Below, in pieces: positions 11,053-22,217 of a stretch of DNA of 64,000 nt. The notes under the pieces were generated by a model, which saw only the letters and a list, made by a program, of their open reading frames with translations, searched no databases and was not told where the DNA came from. The position numbers and the translations under genes were made by a program. Source of the stretch: Dimorphilus gyrociliatus (taxonomy: Eukaryota; Annelida; Polychaeta; Dinophilidae); contig CAJFCJ010000021.1 in NCBI GenBank assembly GCA_904063045.1, positions 806,001 to 870,000 of the forward strand. Reading direction: 5' to 3'. Positions within the stretch are counted from its first letter, which is position 1, and every line of letters starts with the position of its first letter.

Positions 11053-13400
11053 CTGATAAGAAACAACTAATCAAATGTTTCGTTCACAAAACACAATTTA
11101 CTGGAAAATCGATGGATTTATTGATAGAACACGTTTTTATTAGGACATTTCCATTCTCTCTTTCTCTCGTTCACTTACTCTAAATCTTTTCTCTTTATCC
11201 CTCTCGTACGCCGCAGCCGGCCAATAGCTGTTTCTTTCTTTATTTTATAGCCTACAAAGTGCCTGCACACTTGAAGAGAACACGGTTGGATAACATAGAA
11301 AACGGTCTTATTGGCGAGATAAAGGGTCCCAAGAGTCGTTTATTTTACAGTTTATTATGTGTACATTCATTTTTCCTTTCTTTATACAATATATTATAGC
11401 GAAATAAAGGAAAAGAAGATAATAGAATAGAAGGTCTTTGCTTCCTAGTCTTATAGCTAAGAAAACCCCATACGATGTTTTCTTTATACATTTGTTGAAG
11501 AAGAAACAGATTCCCGGAAATTATTTATTTCAGGGTGATAGAGTGCAATTGGCTTACAGCAATATTTAACTTTGTTATATAAACTAAGTTAGTTGTACTT
11601 TAGGTTAAAGGCAAGGTGTAGTTTATATATCGGGTATTAAAAAAACTACAAGAAATTTGAGATGGTATTCAAAGTAGTTTTCGAGTGGATTAATACATAT
11701 AAAGCAAATAAAAAACTTGACTGTTAGAGAGAAGAGAGAAAGAGAATGGAGCAGCTGATCTCTCTTTCTTTTTTTTACCAATATTATCCATTATTAAACG
11801 ATAAGAGAAAAATATTGATAAGAGAATTAGGTTGACAAGGCGAAATTTTAAAAACTTTACGTACATATACACAGGTACGGATCTAGGCAGTTATTTTTTT
11901 TTTTGTTAAGGTAAGGCACGCAAGAACTTAATAATGAAGTAGGAGGAAAAAGAAATACAATGTGTTATCGAACTTTCTGTCCTTCTACTTCTTTTCAAGT
12001 GGACCGTGATTAAAGGTCCTTTTTTCGCGCCCTCTTCTACCCCAGGGGTGCGGTCAGCCTTCAATTTTCTTCTTTCATTGTAAAAGTGTACAAATTACTT
12101 ACACATTCCTCAACTATTCATCTTCTAGTAAATAGCAATTAAAAAGCGCAAGAGAGTAAAGAGAAGCGGAATCAAGTGTGAGAGAACTATTCACGGCGAT
12201 AGAAAAATAGGAGAGAATGAGTAAGATAGAGATAATAATAACATGTGCAACAAAAGGAAAAGTTGACCAAGAGAATATTGCAGCAGGTTATAAGCCGATT
12301 TCTTTAGGATTAACTTTGTTTTTTTTTATTTCTACCTGCTTTTCTTGAAAAGAGATATACGAACCAGAAGAAAACACTTGCAAATCATCTGGAAATATCA
12401 TTTATACGTACTCTCTTCTATTACGTATTACTTTTTTTTCTTTTTTTTTTTGTATATAATAGTTTTTATCTCTCTGCCAGATCGAAACGCCCAATCATCA
12501 ATTGACGACATGTTTTTTATTGTTGATACTTTTTTTTTTTTGCCAAATTTTCCGTTTATGTTTATCAGTGGACAATTATTTGATGCGTCAATATTATACA
12601 GCTTATCAAACGTTGCGATAAGCACATTTTAAGAAGAGAAAGAGAGCGAACGAGAGAGCAATGAGTAAAACTATTTTCGATCGATTGAAAGCTCATTATA
12701 GACGCGTTTTAAAGGGCTATTTTTGACAGCTTTTTACCCATTAATCGGCATCAAAAGGCACCTTGAAAGGTTTTAGAGAGTTTCTAACCTGTTTTATCGC
12801 TTTAATGAAATCCAGCTACGTGTTTTCCCATATATTTTCTTTTAACTCTCTTTTTCTCTCTCCCTCTCTCTCTCTCAATCTTCCTATATCTATCTAACCT
12901 TTTTTATATGGAGCACACAAATATATCTATAGCGTTGATATAAATATATAAAAGTTATCCAACAAGTTTTTTACGCATTAACAGTTTCCTCTTTTCGCGA
13001 AGAATCACTTATACATAATTTATATTTATAATGATAATTCTCTTTTAAAAGATATGCGTGACATTGTTGCTTTACTATTTAATGAATTGAACAAATATAA
13101 CGTACTCTGGTAAAGCAGGTTAATTGAAATTTTATGACATTCGAAACATTTATACCAAGTCAAGAGAGAAGAAGAATGATAAATTTTTAAAAGTATTTTA
13201 ACAAATAGGAACTTTTAACGTTCTAAATTGATTGAATATAAGATTTCTACAAGAATTGAATAAAGCTGATATTTTCAAGGCTCTTGAAATTCGAATACAC
13301 TAATAGTCGATGCCTTTAAAGAGTAAAAAAAAAAGTAAAAAAAATTTTTCTTCTTTCTATTATAACAATATTTTCTTTGAAGAGAGTGAGGAGAGATAGA

Positions 13401-13442
13401 CGGACAGACAGACAGACAGAGAGAGAGAGAGAGAGAGAGAGA
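13401..13442. repeat. (GACA)n followed by (GA)n microsatellite
   Basis: About five GACA/GACAGA units pass into some twelve GA dinucleotides, a compound microsatellite. Confidence 0.9.
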
Positions 13443-14022
13443 CAGAAAAAGAGAGAAAAAAGCGTAGCGCTCCACAAATTCATGTACATAGACTACGTGT
13501 GAGAGATCACTTATATTGAACATTGTAGTTAGTTAACCGGTTATCATAATGCAGCTATTGTTATATTACAATATCAATTTTAATTATTTATCTTTATATC
13601 TTTAACTAATTAAGCCTGTTTTATGTTTCCATTAGGTATGAATAATTAGATTGTTGCCAGCTAATAAGATAATTATTATCTAATGTTATGTAAACAGTAC
13701 TTTCAGCGGGTTTAATAGTCGTTAGTCATTTCTCGTTGATCTTTAACCGTTCAAACAATGAACAAGTTTTTTTGTTTTGTTATATCATTGAACGGAGGTA
13801 ATAATAGATGAGAGTAGGGTGTTTATAATTTAAAGTTCTAGGATTATTTCCTATAAACCTCCTAGCCTACTTATTTTATTATCTGATAACATCGGTACTT
13901 CGTAATTCAACGCATATGTTCCTTACATAATGCAAATTTCACATGGTATAAATAATATACAAGCTCATAAATCCTACTGAATGTATGAACGCCGCAGCAT
14001 ATATATATCTATCACAAACATA

Positions 14023-14023
14023 T

Positions 14024-14073
<50 letters not shown>
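14023..14073. repeat. (CA)n-(TA)n compound microsatellite
   Basis: A short CA run is followed by about twenty TA dinucleotides, 475 bp upstream of the KDEL receptor ATG. Confidence 0.9.
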
Positions 14074-14077
<4 letters not shown>

Positions 14078-14516
14078 CTATATCGCTTTAATCAGTCGGT
14101 GTAAAAAATCTCACGGTGACAACACGACGAGTTCACAGGCTTAGCCGAACGTGTTAAATATTGAATTGTTAATTTATCTTACAATCATACTTTTTCTAAT
14201 TTATAGTATTAGTTATGTATATTTTTTAAAATTACTTACATTATTATCTTGCCGCCAAATTAACGACAGTTTTCGTTACAAAGCGTAAAGTCGGATGTTT
14301 TCATCCTCCTTCTAATCCTTAATAGTGGTCCCGCATGGAATAAGCAAAACAAACTAAACTCCGCATATAATATATCTATATTACAAAAAATTTTGTTTAT
14401 TGTGCGAGATTTAACTTAATAATATACTCAACTTAAAAAAAATGCACAAACTTAAAAATGTTGACTCGAAAAATAAATGCGATACTTCTACCCAATACAC
14501 CTTAACCGGCCACGTC

Positions 14517-14530
14517 CACTTCCGGAAGTG
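14517..14530. promoter_or_regulatory. Palindromic double ETS site in the KDEL receptor promoter
   Basis: CACTTCCGGAAGTG is a perfect 14-bp palindrome made of two overlapping ETS (GABP/ELK-type CCGGAAGT) sites. It ends 18 bases before the KDEL receptor ATG. Such sites mark housekeeping core promoters in animals, so transcription probably starts close by and the 5' UTR is short. Confidence 0.6.
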
Positions 14531-14548
14531 TAACCAACGTTGGCAAAG

Positions 14549-16728
14549 ATGAATATTTTTCGACTAGTAGGTGATTTATCGCATCTTCTTGCGATTATCC
14601 TGCTCCTAATTAAAATATGGAAAACCCGCTCTTGTGCAGGTAAGTTGATTATTGATTTTGTCAGGAATCTGATCAATGAAGATAATTCCTTCTTTCAGGT
14701 TTATCAGGAAAAAGTCAAATAATGTTTGCCGTTGTATTCTCAACACGGTATTTGGACTTGTTCACAAACTTTATATCGGCTTACAATACGATTATGAAAA
14801 TAATTTTCATCGCTTCATCTTTCGCTACTATTTTCCTCATGTACTCCAAATTTAAGGCTACCTACGATTCCAATCATGATACACTTAGATTGGAGTTTCT
14901 CATGGTTCCCGTTGCGGGTCTCGCTTTGCTGATTAATCACGACTTTTCTCCTTTAGAAGTAAGTAAAAGAGATAATAATAATAATGAAGATATAGTGTAA
15001 AGCTTGTGAGGATATAAGCGTTGATAGAATCAGCGTTAGGGTTTTATTTATTTGCAATAGAAAATCTTAGTATACACACTATTGTAAATTTACTAAAATC
15101 AAAGCGATTGCAATAATGGTTAATGTTGAAAACAGAAAAAATGCTGTTGATTTCCCAACTAAACGTTTTGACATAACATTAAGATAATGTTAAGAAGAAG
15201 CGTTATTAGCAAATTAAAAAGAGCTAGTAGAAAGATCAGAAGAACGTTAGTAAAAATCGGCTATATTTTATATTTACTATGTATATAATAATGTATAGAA
15301 ATGAAAAAATAAGAAAATTTGTTATTTTTCAAGCAAATGATAGCTTTTAAAACATATCAGAATGTTCTATGCACTGCTAGCATAGGCATAAGTACACGCA
15401 CACACACACACATATTGCATTTAAATATATTTATTAAAAATCAATTATTATTTAGATTTCTTTTTGAGAAAAGTCATAAAAAGATACAGACTTTAAGAAA
15501 TACCGTTTTACTATTATTATAATGTTTCATGATATTAACCACAAATCTCCCCCTCCCCCCTCCCCTGTTAATGTTATATTCATATTAAAACTCAATAAGG
15601 TTTACTAATAATTTTTACTTGTTTAGAGCGATTTTAAACACGTCGTTGTTTTAAGTAGATACTCAAACATCCTATATAAAGACACCAATGTATTCTTTTG
15701 CATATAGAAAAATAAGAGTATCTCTCTACGTAAATAGGTACAATTAGTTTATTTGATAGTGTGTGTATGTCGCAATATTGTTTATTAGTGACCTTGATAT
15801 CTTATTTCTTTTTTTACACTAAAGATTTCTAAAGATACGATAACGCCGAACAAGAAATAAACAAACAATAATAGTCGTAGATTTTCTTCCTAGACCGAGT
15901 TCAAGAAACCGATAACTTATTATTCCCATGTAAATGAAATTTGAGTTATTATTGATAAATAGAATTTTTACACGTCTTTAATTGCGTTAAACAAATAGAA
16001 AAAGAAGAGAAATATGTTTTTTTTTATTTTTTAAAATTACTCTATTGATTTTATATATAAGAAAGACTTTACACGTGTAGACGAAGAAGAATATACAATT
16101 CTATGTATCTCGTTACAGAATTTATCAATAAATTCAAAAGTCTTTTAAAAGAATAAATCAACTCTTACTTATTCTTTTTTATTCTTTTCTCCCTAGATTC
16201 TTTGGACTTTTTCGATTTATCTTGAAGCTCTTGCTATTTTACCGCAATTGTTTATGATTAGTAAAACCGGAGAAGCGGAAACGATTACATCTCATTATTT
16301 GTTCGCCTTGGGTTCATACAGAGCGTTGTACATTTTGAATTGGCTATATCGCTACTACTTTGAAGGGCATTTTGACTACATTGCAATTGTTGCTGGTTGT
16401 GTACAAACTGTTTTGTATTGCGATTTCTTCTATCTTTACATAACTAAAGGTAAGAAAAATATGAAGATTTATCGCATTTTGAGTTTAAGCGGTTGAATTG
16501 ATTCTGGAAACTTTTTAATGAAAAGTCTTGATTCTTTTGAAAAGGAGGAAATTTTATTAATTGCAAGTTCAATCTGTAAATGAATACCTTGCAGCCTTAA
16601 TCAAAAGTTTTCAATATGCTCTAGACAGAATTATTAAATAAAGCTAAGTAAATTTTCGCCATATGCCTGCTTTGCGATATTTGAACAATCATAGATAGGC
16701 AAATAGTGAAAAAATTTACGTTTTATAT

Positions 16729-16768
<40 letters not shown>

Positions 16769-16860
16769 CTTTTCTATTTATTTTTACTGGCATTTAACGC
16801 ACAATCTCTTTCTTTTATTCAACAGTTTGGAAAGGAAAGAAGCTAACTTTACCAGCATAG
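14549..16860 (+). CDS. KDELR: ER lumen protein-retaining receptor (KDEL receptor), complete, 4 exons
   Basis: This seven-helix Golgi receptor binds KDEL-type C-termini at low pH and returns escaped ER chaperones by COPI vesicles. Exons are 14549-14639, 14699-14958, 16197-16449 and 16826-16860. They join in phases 1, 0 and 1 to exactly 212 residues, the length of human KDELR1/2. Very close identity runs throughout: [49 protein letters not shown]-type [27 protein letters not shown] and [15 protein letters not shown]. The last exon encodes the COPI-binding tail KGKKLTLPA; the human phospho-acceptor serine is Thr209 here. Intron 1 is only 59 bp; the others are 1,238 and 376 bp. AATAAA at 17015-17020 and 17046-17051 predicts a 3' UTR of about 170-210 bases. 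The in-frame codons before the ATG at 14549 are not conserved, so this start is secure. Confidence 0.98.
14959..16196. other. KDEL receptor intron 2
   Basis: The donor is GAA|gtaagt and the acceptor tctccctag|ATT. The intron is AT-rich with a short CA run near 15399-15411 and C-rich patches near 15549-15565. No exon was seen. Confidence 0.6.
16727..16767. repeat. (CA)n-(TA)n microsatellite in KDEL receptor intron 3
   Basis: A few CA units lead into about fifteen TA units, some 60 bp before the final-exon acceptor. Confidence 0.85.
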
Positions 16861-17494
16861 AAATCTTGAAACATAACTGAACATTGTTTTGAATGAAAGG
16901 TTTGTGTGCTTTTCTTTTCTATAAAGCAAATGAGTATGGTCTGTTTAGTACAAAATGATTGTTCATAGTTGTACACATAGGCTTTTTTATTTATCTTATA
17001 TTTTGGTGAAGCTGAATAAATTAAAAAAAAAAATAATAGTTTGTTGAATAAAGCATTCGCTCGTCTCATTTAGACTAACAATTAAAATTTAAAGGTAGAA
17101 TATTATATTAAATATAGAAGTAAAAATAATATTATTCATATTAATATATAAAAATACTTGTTGATATATAGAGTATTTATGTTCATACCATAAACACATA
17201 CGCATATATATACATTTATATTTATTCACTTGTTTATTTATCATGTATATGTGTAATGTGTGTACAAGAAGCATATAATTACCAGTTTGAATTTCCTAGC
17301 TATTTCTAACTTACATAAAGGATGTTATTATTTTGGTTATATTTAAATGAAATAATACAAAAACAACTTAAAAATATAATGAAACGAGTCAGTTTTTAAT
17401 TAGTATTAAACATTCATCAAAAAAAATATTGAATAATATGCTCTTCATAATGGAAGTCAACATATTGTGCCCTAATTGATTATTCTTATTGCAG

Positions 17495-17592
17495 AATCGA
17501 ACAAAACTAAGCAGTTCTACAATCCAAATGACTTAAAATCATTCTATTTCATAGCCCTCGATAACTTCTGGCAATTCGCAATAGGAATTTAA
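17495..17592 (+). CDS. Candidate alternative terminal exon of the KDEL receptor
   Basis: A good acceptor (ttattcttattgcag) precedes 98 bases that stay open and end in TAA. Joined to the exon 3 donor at 16449, which is phase 1, the frame is preserved. The usual tail [11 protein letters not shown] would be replaced by a 32-residue tail beginning ESNKTKQFYNPND and ending NFWQFAIGI, for a total of 233 residues. The segment looks protein-like and contains a hydrophobic stretch, but I recognise no homologue. It could also be the last exon of another transcript, or chance: phase matches one time in three and a 32-codon open run is not rare. Confidence 0.25.
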
Positions 17593-19166
17593 AAATTTTC
17601 CATATGTTACCTACTTTCTGTTAAAAAAAAATAGCTATTAAAAAATTTTACTTGTGAAGACTATGATAAAGAATTGTCCATAAGCTTGTCTCAGCTGTTT
17701 CATTTGGAATTTATGTTATCGAGATTTCTGTTTAGGAATAAAATTATTTTGGTAACGCTTTTTGTCATTTTAATTGAATTTTTACGTATTTTTCCCGTCA
17801 ATCGTTTAGGTTATAGGTGGGGATAGAGAAATATTTGAAACTTTTCCCACGTCGTCCTACTTTAGCTAATTTAAATGCAAATTTTAAAAAGGATGGTGAA
17901 TAGAAGGTTCATCAGATAAATTTCACAACTGGAATGCTTTCTAAGAATAGAAAATTTTCTCCTTAGATCAATCTGCTTTCTCGTTTAACTAAACTGATCG
18001 AAGGATGAGTTCGGTTGGTGGCGACCTCTTCTGTCATAACGAATAGGAAAGAGTAGCAGAATTTTGTTTTATAATTCGCATTTTTCCGTAGCCCGAATCG
18101 TTGCCAAATGATAAATCTTATTAACAAGGCAAAAGAAAAGAAACTACTTTATTTTCCTCCCCTCCCTCCGCCCCCTCTTTTTTCGGTTTTCTAGTATATA
18201 TTATGTCGTGCGGAATGGCCTCTTATAGAAAATATATAGCGTTGAAAGTTCATCTCGCAATCGAGTAACTATTCAACAGAAACAAACGTATATACAGTAT
18301 ATATATATATATAATAATATATCTATTTATTGATTTATAATTAGTTTAAGAGGAATAAAAGAAAGAAAAAAATTAAAATACCATCAACAAGCTTACGGCA
18401 TCGATCTGTTAGTTGAAGGTGGAAAACAGTTGAAGGAATTTAAAAGGAAATGCATATATATGCAATTAATTATAGACTTGCATCGGGTTTCTTTCTTGTT
18501 CAAATTTTTTTGCCCTTTGTAAGGTAAACTATGCCTTAATGGTGGTCTGTTAGGTTAATTTAATCTTAAAAGATCAATGAAATCAAGGAATAGATGGCAT
18601 GAAAGGTTAATCTTACTATTAACGAACTTTGTCGTCTTGTCCTTTTATAAGAACAGAACTAACAAAAAGGACAATAGTTTACCAGATTACTGACGTTCTT
18701 TAATGTGAAGCGATTATAGATTATGGCAAAAAGGGGAAAGGGGAAGGGAGGGGGAGGCAGCAGAGAGAAAGGGGTGTTTAAATCAATTTTAATATCCAAT
18801 TCTAGTTCCAATTTTTTTATACCTTTTCAATTTTTTGTGAAGGATTACGTAACAGCTATCGTATTGTCTAAAACACAATCCCTATAATACTTGGATGTCG
18901 TCTCTTGTTACTTCGGTCTTGTTAAAAGGAAATGTGATTTTCTTTTCCTTTTCTCCCCAACGCCCATTTTGCCTATTGTACAAAAGAAAAGTCAAAAGTT
19001 TAAAGTAATTAACTATAAAATGAACTTTTCTCTTTATCTTGACTGTGTCTTTTCCTTTTGCCTGTTCATCGTCTCTTCCTTCTTCTTAACAGACATTTAA
19101 AAATATGGAGCAAGTTTTGAGAGTAATTTAATATATATGTATATGCAGTATATATACTGTATTCAG

Positions 19167-19190
19167 TAAAGATGTTTATTAACATCTTTA
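19167..19190. other. Perfect 10-bp inverted repeat with 4-base loop
   Basis: TAAAGATGTT, loop TATT, then AACATCTTTA. A G-T pair and an A-T pair extend it to 12 bp if transcribed. It could fold in RNA from either strand; function unknown. Confidence 0.7.
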
Positions 19191-20278
19191 TTATTGCTGT
19201 CGTCGTTATCGATATTAATAATTTATAAAGAGTTATAGGCTTTCATAATATTTTTCCTGCAGAGAAACAATTTATCATTGGCGGTAAATATTTTTACGTT
19301 TACCTTTTTGCTGTATTATTTATTTCGTGAGATTTACGTTAGACAGATAAGAAATCCTAGATGAGACCGATGAAAGACAACGTCATTTGGTTAAAATTGC
19401 TGAAAGTGTAACATATTTTTAGTTGTTGATGATGGTAATGAGAGTAAGGTTTACCTTATTTCCATTCTAGACTTTTTCAAGTTTTATATTAGGAAGACTA
19501 TGTCGTAAGTAAGTGAATTCAGGAGAAGTAGAAGAAGAAGACGATAGCCTATAATCTACTCTCTCTTTTCTTTTGTCAGAATAAAAACAGAGTCTGAAAG
19601 AGAGAAAACATGAAAATTTCACACAAACTAGAGGTTGATGTTCACTTTTTGTTTCTTTTTTTTTTATTTTTGTACAAACGCAAACGTAGCATTTATTGTC
19701 TTTAGGCTGGCGTGAAGTCGTTTTCGTTCTAATTTCGATTTTTTACAAGAGCATAATTCGCTAGGAAATTGGCAATTTGCAGTTTGATATAAATTTCACT
19801 AAGTCACATGACTTTGATTTTTCGTAGCGTCTCTTTTTTTTTTTTTTTTTTTTTCCCTTTTTTTTATAGAAAATATAGAAAACAACAAAAAGAAAGGAAG
19901 TAGAAAAAGGAGAAAAGCCTAACTAATGAACAAAGGAAACAGAGTGGAGAGTTAGAGGTCACGAATAGGTAAATTAAACGAAAATGATTGGTACAATTAT
20001 ACAAGTCCATAGTATATATACAATTCAGTAGACGTATATGTTGTATAGTTTATATAGCTATATATATATATATATATATATAGATATATACATCTACGTG
20101 TTTTGTATATACTTAATTTATGAATGAAAGGAATACTAAACACTTTAATTGTTTTGTTTGAAAATTTCTTATGTCTTTTGTATTTCAAAAAACTCTGTTA
20201 TTTTTTGTTTCTTTTTCCATTTCGTCAAAATGTAAAATACAGAAAAAATAAAGAAAACAAATATAATATATAAAAATT

Positions 20279-20336
20279 AACTAATTAATTAATTAATCGA
20301 TTGGCTAATTAATTAATTAATCAATCAATCAATCAT
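20279..20336. repeat. TAAT/AATC tetranucleotide repeat block
   Basis: Two runs of TTAA-type tetramers flank CGATTGGC and are followed by an AATC run. The first two arms are nearly complementary, so the block can form a cruciform. Confidence 0.75.
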
Positions 20337-21070
20337 TTCATCACACGATTTTAGAAAATAAAAATATGAAAAGAGAAGAAAAAGAAGATTTGGTATCTTC
20401 TCTTTTTCTTTAAACAGAAGAAGAGAAGAGACATATTTAATATCGAGTATATGGCTAGGTACTGATGGCTTTTTACACAAGAAGGTGGGCGGAGGGGAAG
20501 GAGAGAGGAGGAAAAGAATTACACTCATTTTATTGTTAAAAGACAATATAAAAGGAACATTATATATATAGATAGATATATTAATATTCATATATGAAAT
20601 TGTTTACATTATATTTATTAGTATCATTTTTTTTGTTTATACTTAATATAAATTTTTTTTATCAATTTATTATTTATAAACAAATTTTCAGCATGATGGC
20701 TCCTCACTTGGTAATGTTATTGAAATGTTTTCCATATAAAAATAACGTTACATATAATGGTTGGAAGTGTATAGTTCACAGATAAAATTTATTAGATTTA
20801 TATGCTTTTCCCCTTTCAAGGTGTCGAGTTTTGAAGTCCTTAACAAACTATAATCACAAAATGATATATATGTATATCAGTTTAAAGAAAATATGTTTAA
20901 CTAAAAATATAGAAATATCTTCTTTTTCCTATTTATACACTTATATATAAAATAAACAAAATTGTGATAAATTGCTCTTGTCTGCCTTTTTTTTCATCTT
21001 ATTATTCAATTCTTTTCTCTTGTGAATGCATAACTTTTTTAATAAGAGAAATGAGAAAAAAAAAATGAAC

Positions 21071-21105
21071 GGATGATGGATTGATGGATGGATGGATGGA
21101 TGAAT
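21071..21105. repeat. (GGAT)n microsatellite
   Basis: Imperfect GGAT/TGAT units, decaying to GAAT at the right end. Confidence 0.8.
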
Positions 21106-21315
21106 GAACGATAAAGAATTCTTTTTAAAGATCAAGTAAAAATAGCAAAAAAATGAATTTTTTTTTCAAAAGTGATAAATGGAGGGTTAAATCAAGTAAA
21201 ATTTTATCTATGAATACAAAATAATTTACTCCCATCCATAACGCATAAATAATTTACGACAATCCCGTATAATATCACAAAATATAGCAATGCAAGAGAT
21301 GTACAGTATGTATAG

Positions 21316-21340
21316 AAGAGAGAGAGAGAGAGAGAGAGAA
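21316..21340. repeat. (GA)n microsatellite
   Basis: About twelve GA units, 51 bp beyond the dopamine receptor stop codon, so probably in its 3' UTR. Confidence 0.85.
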
Positions 21341-21390
21341 GAATAGAATCTTTTTAAAACAAGCTCTGAGAGGTACTTAGCAAGTTTATC

Positions 21391-22161
21391 TCAACTTTCT
21401 CCGCAGCCAAACAGTAGCCTTTTAAAAGCTCTTCGAAATTCCACATTGAATATTGTATATATTATAGGATTTAAAAAACTATTTATGTATCCAAGCCAAA
21501 CGAAGAAGCTGCAATAAAGAGAAACATTTTAATTGGACGCCTAGAATTGGGCCATCTAATGCTCACACTCCCAATACATATTGAATATTTATACATGCAA
21601 ATAAAATATGTGATGTTACTTTCTTTTTTTTTTAAATTTGTCAAAAATTTGATTAATTACTTTCCGGCTATCCTATGCAAATGGAAAAAATCAAATTACC
21701 TGAACAGCATTTCGTCGATATTGCAGGCAGGATGGGAGTGGAATAAATTGTAACGAATACAAATGGCATTCATAATATTTATTGTAAAAAATGGTACCCA
21801 GCAGAATAAGAATACACCTGTAGATGGAAAAGAACAATTTAATTTTTAAATACTAGATTCTATTTATAAGTATGCCATTAGCATCATTGTCAGAAATGTA
21901 CATAGACTAATTCCCATAGCTGATAATTCAATATCTTTCTTAATTGATAAACATAAGAATTGTTGACAAACTAGAGTTGCTTTTGTTTTTTTTTTTACTC
22001 TCTACCCATCCAGAATTTTGTATGTAATTTAACTTTTAAAAACTCTATTTCATTCAAGTAAGCAATAGCCTATAAATATTTTGCATAGTCACTAAGACTA
22101 CAAGTTTATCTGTGAGAAATTTATGGCATGCGCAGACACACACAGATGTATACTGTATATA

Positions 22162-22217
<56 letters not shown>

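Larger units (their letters stand above)
11053..14548. other. Head-to-head spacer between Caskin and the KDEL receptor
   Basis: No coding sequence was recognised. A CCAAT box (GGCCAATAG) lies near 11218-11226, about 170 bp upstream of the Caskin ATG. An E2F-like TTTCGCGC lies at 12023-12030 beside a small GC-richer patch. Repeats are (GACA)n/(GA)n at 13401-13442 and (CA)n(TA)n at 14023-14073. The KDEL receptor promoter occupies the right end. Confidence 0.55.
16861..21390. other. Tail-to-tail spacer of KDEL receptor and dopamine receptor
   Basis: Apart from the KDEL receptor 3' UTR and the candidate exon at 17495-17592, I see no genes. Contents include a poly-T run (19834-19854), a TAAT/AATC repeat block (20279-20336), a GGAT repeat (21071-21105), a GA repeat (21316-21340) and a 10-bp-stem hairpin at 19167-19190. 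Confidence 0.55.

Noticed and set aside
14488-14676. Minus-strand open frame over KDEL receptor exon 1
   Set aside because: Shadow of the conserved KDEL receptor exon and promoter.
20594-20785. 63-codon frame near the dopamine receptor 3' side
   Set aside because: AT-driven hydrophobic run with no splice context and no similarity known to me.
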